A stretch of 8,081 nt of DNA from positions 1 through 8,081 of the forward strand of contig JBHHWI010000123.1 in assembly GCA_046756445.1 (NCBI GenBank), read 5' to 3'. Shown here in pieces: positions 6,107-8,081 of this stretch. Numbering within the stretch: the first letter of the stretch is position 1; every line of letters begins with the position of its first letter. Under the pieces are notes generated by a model. It saw nothing but the letters and a program-made list of their open reading frames with translations, made no database searches and was not told the DNA's origin. The translations under genes and the position numbers were made by a program. This DNA comes from JACZWL01 sp046756445. Its GTDB lineage: Bacteria > Pseudomonadota > Gammaproteobacteria > Steroidobacterales > Woeseiaceae.

Positions 6107-8081
6107 ATGCAAGCAAAGACCAGATTGATAGGCGGGTTCGTCTGCCTGGTCGCCGGCGTTGTGGCGGCAGCCGATTCGGCAAACCGCAGGCAGGTGAATA
6201 ACGGCAATCTGATCATGGAGGATATTGCACCGATACCTGCGGATATCGCCGACAGCCTGAATCGCTATCAAAACGTGCGGCAGGCGTACTTTCGCGACTG
6301 GACCGAAGGCGGCGCAGGGGTTTACATCACCACGCGCTTTGCCGACGTGAGCCAGATCCACCGGGTCGACAGGCCGGGCGGCGCGCGCCATCAGATCACC
6401 TTCGACACCGAACCGATCGGCGAACTCAAGCGTCAGCCGGGCGGCGGGGACGTGATCTTCACGCGGGATGCCGGCGGCAGCGAGTTCTCGCAGATATATT
6501 TGCTCGACCCCGCCGACGGAAGCGCGACCTTGCTGACCGACGGCGACTCGCGCAACGGCGCAACCGTCTGGGATCGGCAGGGCGAGCGGATAGCGTTCCA
6601 GAGCACGCGCCGCAACGGCGCGTCGAATGATATCTGGCTTATGGACCCCAAAGAGCCTTCCGGCGCGGAGCTGGCGCTCGAATCTCCGGACGGCACGTGG
6701 TGGGGGCCGGTGGAGTTCTCCGACAGCGGCAGCAAGCTACTCGCCGTGAATTACGTCAGTATCACGGACTCGAGTGTGCACCTGGTCGATCTCGACTCGC
6801 GGGACCGACAGCGTCTGGCCGGAGGCCCTGGCGAAGGGTACGCGAATCTGCCACTGGGCTTCGACGATGACGATCAGGGATTCTGGTTCGTCACGGACCG
6901 GGGCGGCGAGTTTCTGCAGCTGGCCTGGCAGGCCACGGCGGCCGGCGCCGAGCCGGAATTTGTTACGGCCGACATCCCGTGGGATGTCGAAGACGGCGCT
7001 ATCAGCCATGATCGGCGTCGCATCGCCTTCGCTGTAAACGAAGACGGCATGTCGCGTGTGTACCTGTTGGACACCGGCACGAGGCGATACAAGAGCATCA
7101 ATAACATTCCGACCGGCCTGGCATTCGGGTTCGCCTTCAGCCCCGACGATCGCTACCTCGCGATGACACTGAACTCCGCAAGAACACCGAGCGACACCTT
7201 CGCGCTGGAGCTCGGCGATGACCCGCTGCATCACGGGGAACTGCTGCGATGGACGGTCAGCGAAGTCGGGGGGCTGGATACCGCATCGTTCCGGACACCG
7301 GAGCTGGTGCACTTTCCGACTTTCGACACCGTCGACGGCGAGCCGCGACAGATTCCGGCGTGGCTGTTCAAACCGGCAGGCGAGGGCCCGTTTCCGGTGG
7401 TCGTCTCCATTCACGGCGGCCCTGAAAGCCAGGCGCGGCCGGGCTTCAGCGGCACGACCCAGATGTGGGTCGACAAGCTCGGTGTCGCCGTGGTGAGGCC
7501 GAATGTCAGGGGATCGGCCGGCTATGGCAGGACCTATCTCGCCCTGGATAACGGATTCAAGCGCGAGGATTCGGTGCGAGACATCGGCGCGCTCTTGAAG
7601 TGGATCGCGACCCGGCCGGAGCTGGATCAGGATCGGGTGGCGGTCTTCGGCGGCAGCTATGGCGGCTATATGGTTCTCGCGAGCTCGGTCCACTTTGGCG
7701 ACAGGCTCAAGGCCGCGGTGGATATCGTCGGCATAAGCAACTTCGTTACTTTTCTCGAGAACACGCAGGACTACCGGCGCGATCTGCGGCGCGCGGAATA
7801 CGGGGATGAAAGAGACCCCGCTATGCGCGCACACCTCGAGAAGATCAGCCCGCTTAACAACGTGGAAAAGATCCGGATCCCGATGTTGATCGTGCAGGGC
7901 CAGAACGACCCCCGGGTCCCGGTCACCGAGTCCGAACAGCTGGTGGAGGCACTCAGGAACCAGGGGCAGTCCGTCTGGTACATGAACGCATTGAACGAGG
8001 GCCACGGCTATCGCAAGAAAGAGAACCGCGATATCTACCAGCAGGTCACCGTGATGTTTCTCGAGGAACACCTGATCGGCG
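6107..8081 (+). CDS. Secreted S9-family prolyl oligopeptidase-like serine peptidase, 3' end cut by window edge
   Basis: The frame is open for 658 codons from ATG 6107 to the window edge with no stop, so the C-terminus is missing, probably by only a few residues. Residues 1-22 form a signal peptide (basic Lys4 and Arg6, hydrophobic core, cleavage likely after Ala-Ala-Ala at 20-22). Cys13 is not in a lipobox, so a periplasmic or secreted location is expected. About 50-390 is a beta-propeller with repeated WD40/TolB-like strands such as TRDAGGSEFSQIYLLD, RIAFQSTR and FSPDDRYLAM. About 400-658 is an alpha/beta hydrolase with the full triad: Ser517 in GGSYGG (515-520), Asp601 in GQNDPRV (598-604) and His633 in EGHG (631-634). 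An HGGP oxyanion motif lies at 436-439. It should release short peptides, perhaps after proline; the exact specificity (dipeptidyl, acylaminoacyl or oligopeptidase) cannot be read. It follows prpD by 15 nt. Confidence 0.92.
   Translation, partial: MQAKTRLIGGFVCLVAGVVAAADSANRRQVNNGNLIMEDIAPIPADIADSLNRYQNVRQAYFRDWTEGGAGVYITTRFADVSQIHRVDRPGGARHQITFDTEPIGELKRQPGGGDVIFTRDAGGSEFSQIYLLDPADGSATLLTDGDSRNGATVWDRQGERIAFQSTRRNGASNDIWLMDPKEPSGAELALESPDGTWWGPVEFSDSGSKLLAVNYVSITDSSVHLVDLDSRDRQRLAGGPGEGYANLPLGFDDDDQGFWFVTDRGGEFLQLAWQATAAGAEPEFVTADIPWDVEDGAISHDRRRIAFAVNEDGMSRVYLLDTGTRRYKSINNIPTGLAFGFAFSPDDRYLAMTLNSARTPSDTFALELGDDPLHHGELLRWTVSEVGGLDTASFRTPELVHFPTFDTVDGEPRQIPAWLFKPAGEGPFPVVVSIHGGPESQARPGFSGTTQMWVDKLGVAVVRPNVRGSAGYGRTYLALDNGFKREDSVRDIGALLKWIATRPELDQDRVAVFGGSYGGYMVLASSVHFGDRLKAAVDIVGISNFVTFLENTQDYRRDLRRAEYGDERDPAMRAHLEKISPLNNVEKIRIPMLIVQGQNDPRVPVTESEQLVEALRNQGQSVWYMNALNEGHGYRKKENRDIYQQVTVMFLEEHLIG

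Larger units (their letters stand above)
2623..8081 (+). other. Putative prpBCD-peptidase operon
   Basis: Four same-strand genes have gaps of 0, 4 and 15 nt and no terminator or promoter-sized gap between them. The first three are consecutive functions of the 2-methylcitrate cycle in the enteric order B-C-D. The fourth takes the place that prpE (propionyl-CoA synthetase) occupies in E. coli. The right end of the operon is outside the window. Co-transcription is inferred from spacing. Confidence 0.75.

Noticed and set aside
6107..6172. Lipoprotein signal at Cys13 of the S9 peptidase
   Set aside because: The residues before Cys13 (Gly-Phe-Val) do not form a lipobox and the Cys lies within the hydrophobic core. 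The Ala-Ala-Ala site at 20-22 fits signal peptidase I better.
2623..8081. A novel defence, mobile or otherwise undescribed system in the right-hand half
   Set aside because: All four genes belong to known families with complete active sites, and there are no repeats, integrase or transposase genes, or composition shifts. Only the gene combination is unusual.

Overview
The window is dense bacterial chromosome with high GC by eye (about 60%). A Gammaproteobacterium is the most likely source: one gene is a DUF945/YdgA-type protein, a family best known from that class, and the prpB, prpC and prpD products match gammaproteobacterial homologues motif for motif, with PrpC closest to the Pseudomonas-type sequence as remembered. 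The species cannot be named from this sequence. There is no sign of mobile elements, CRISPR arrays, tRNA or rRNA genes, and codon use looks uniform throughout.

Layout. On the minus strand (37-1356) lies a membrane-anchored DUF945 protein. A 78-bp divergent intergenic region separates it from a plus-strand acuI/yhdH-type NADPH-dependent acryloyl-CoA reductase (1435-2427). This small region holds a plausible sigma70 promoter and a perfect 12-bp palindrome. After a 195-bp gap with a weak extended -10 promoter candidate and two short inverted repeats, a tight plus-strand gene run begins: prpB (2-methylisocitrate lyase), prpC (2-methylcitrate synthase), prpD (2-methylcitrate dehydratase), then a secreted S9-family serine peptidase that runs off the right edge with its catalytic triad already complete. 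Spacings in this run are 0, 4 and 15 nt, so it reads as one operon.

How the genes fit together. AcuI would reduce acryloyl-CoA to propionyl-CoA. PrpC condenses propionyl-CoA with oxaloacetate to 2-methylcitrate, PrpD dehydrates it, and PrpB cleaves 2-methylisocitrate to pyruvate and succinate. The rehydration step (an aconitase such as AcnB, or AcnD/PrpF), the propionyl-CoA synthetase PrpE and a PrpR-type regulator are not in the window. The S9 peptidase carries a signal peptide and acts outside the cytoplasm. Its place at the end of the prp operon is the least expected feature here: it could link peptide scavenging (Val, Ile, Met and Thr yield propionyl-CoA) with propionyl-CoA disposal, but that is inference. 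Overall this is a recognisable metabolic locus, not an obviously new system. The most useful leads are the acuI-prp neighbourhood, the peptidase in the operon, and the palindrome downstream of the acuI promoter.
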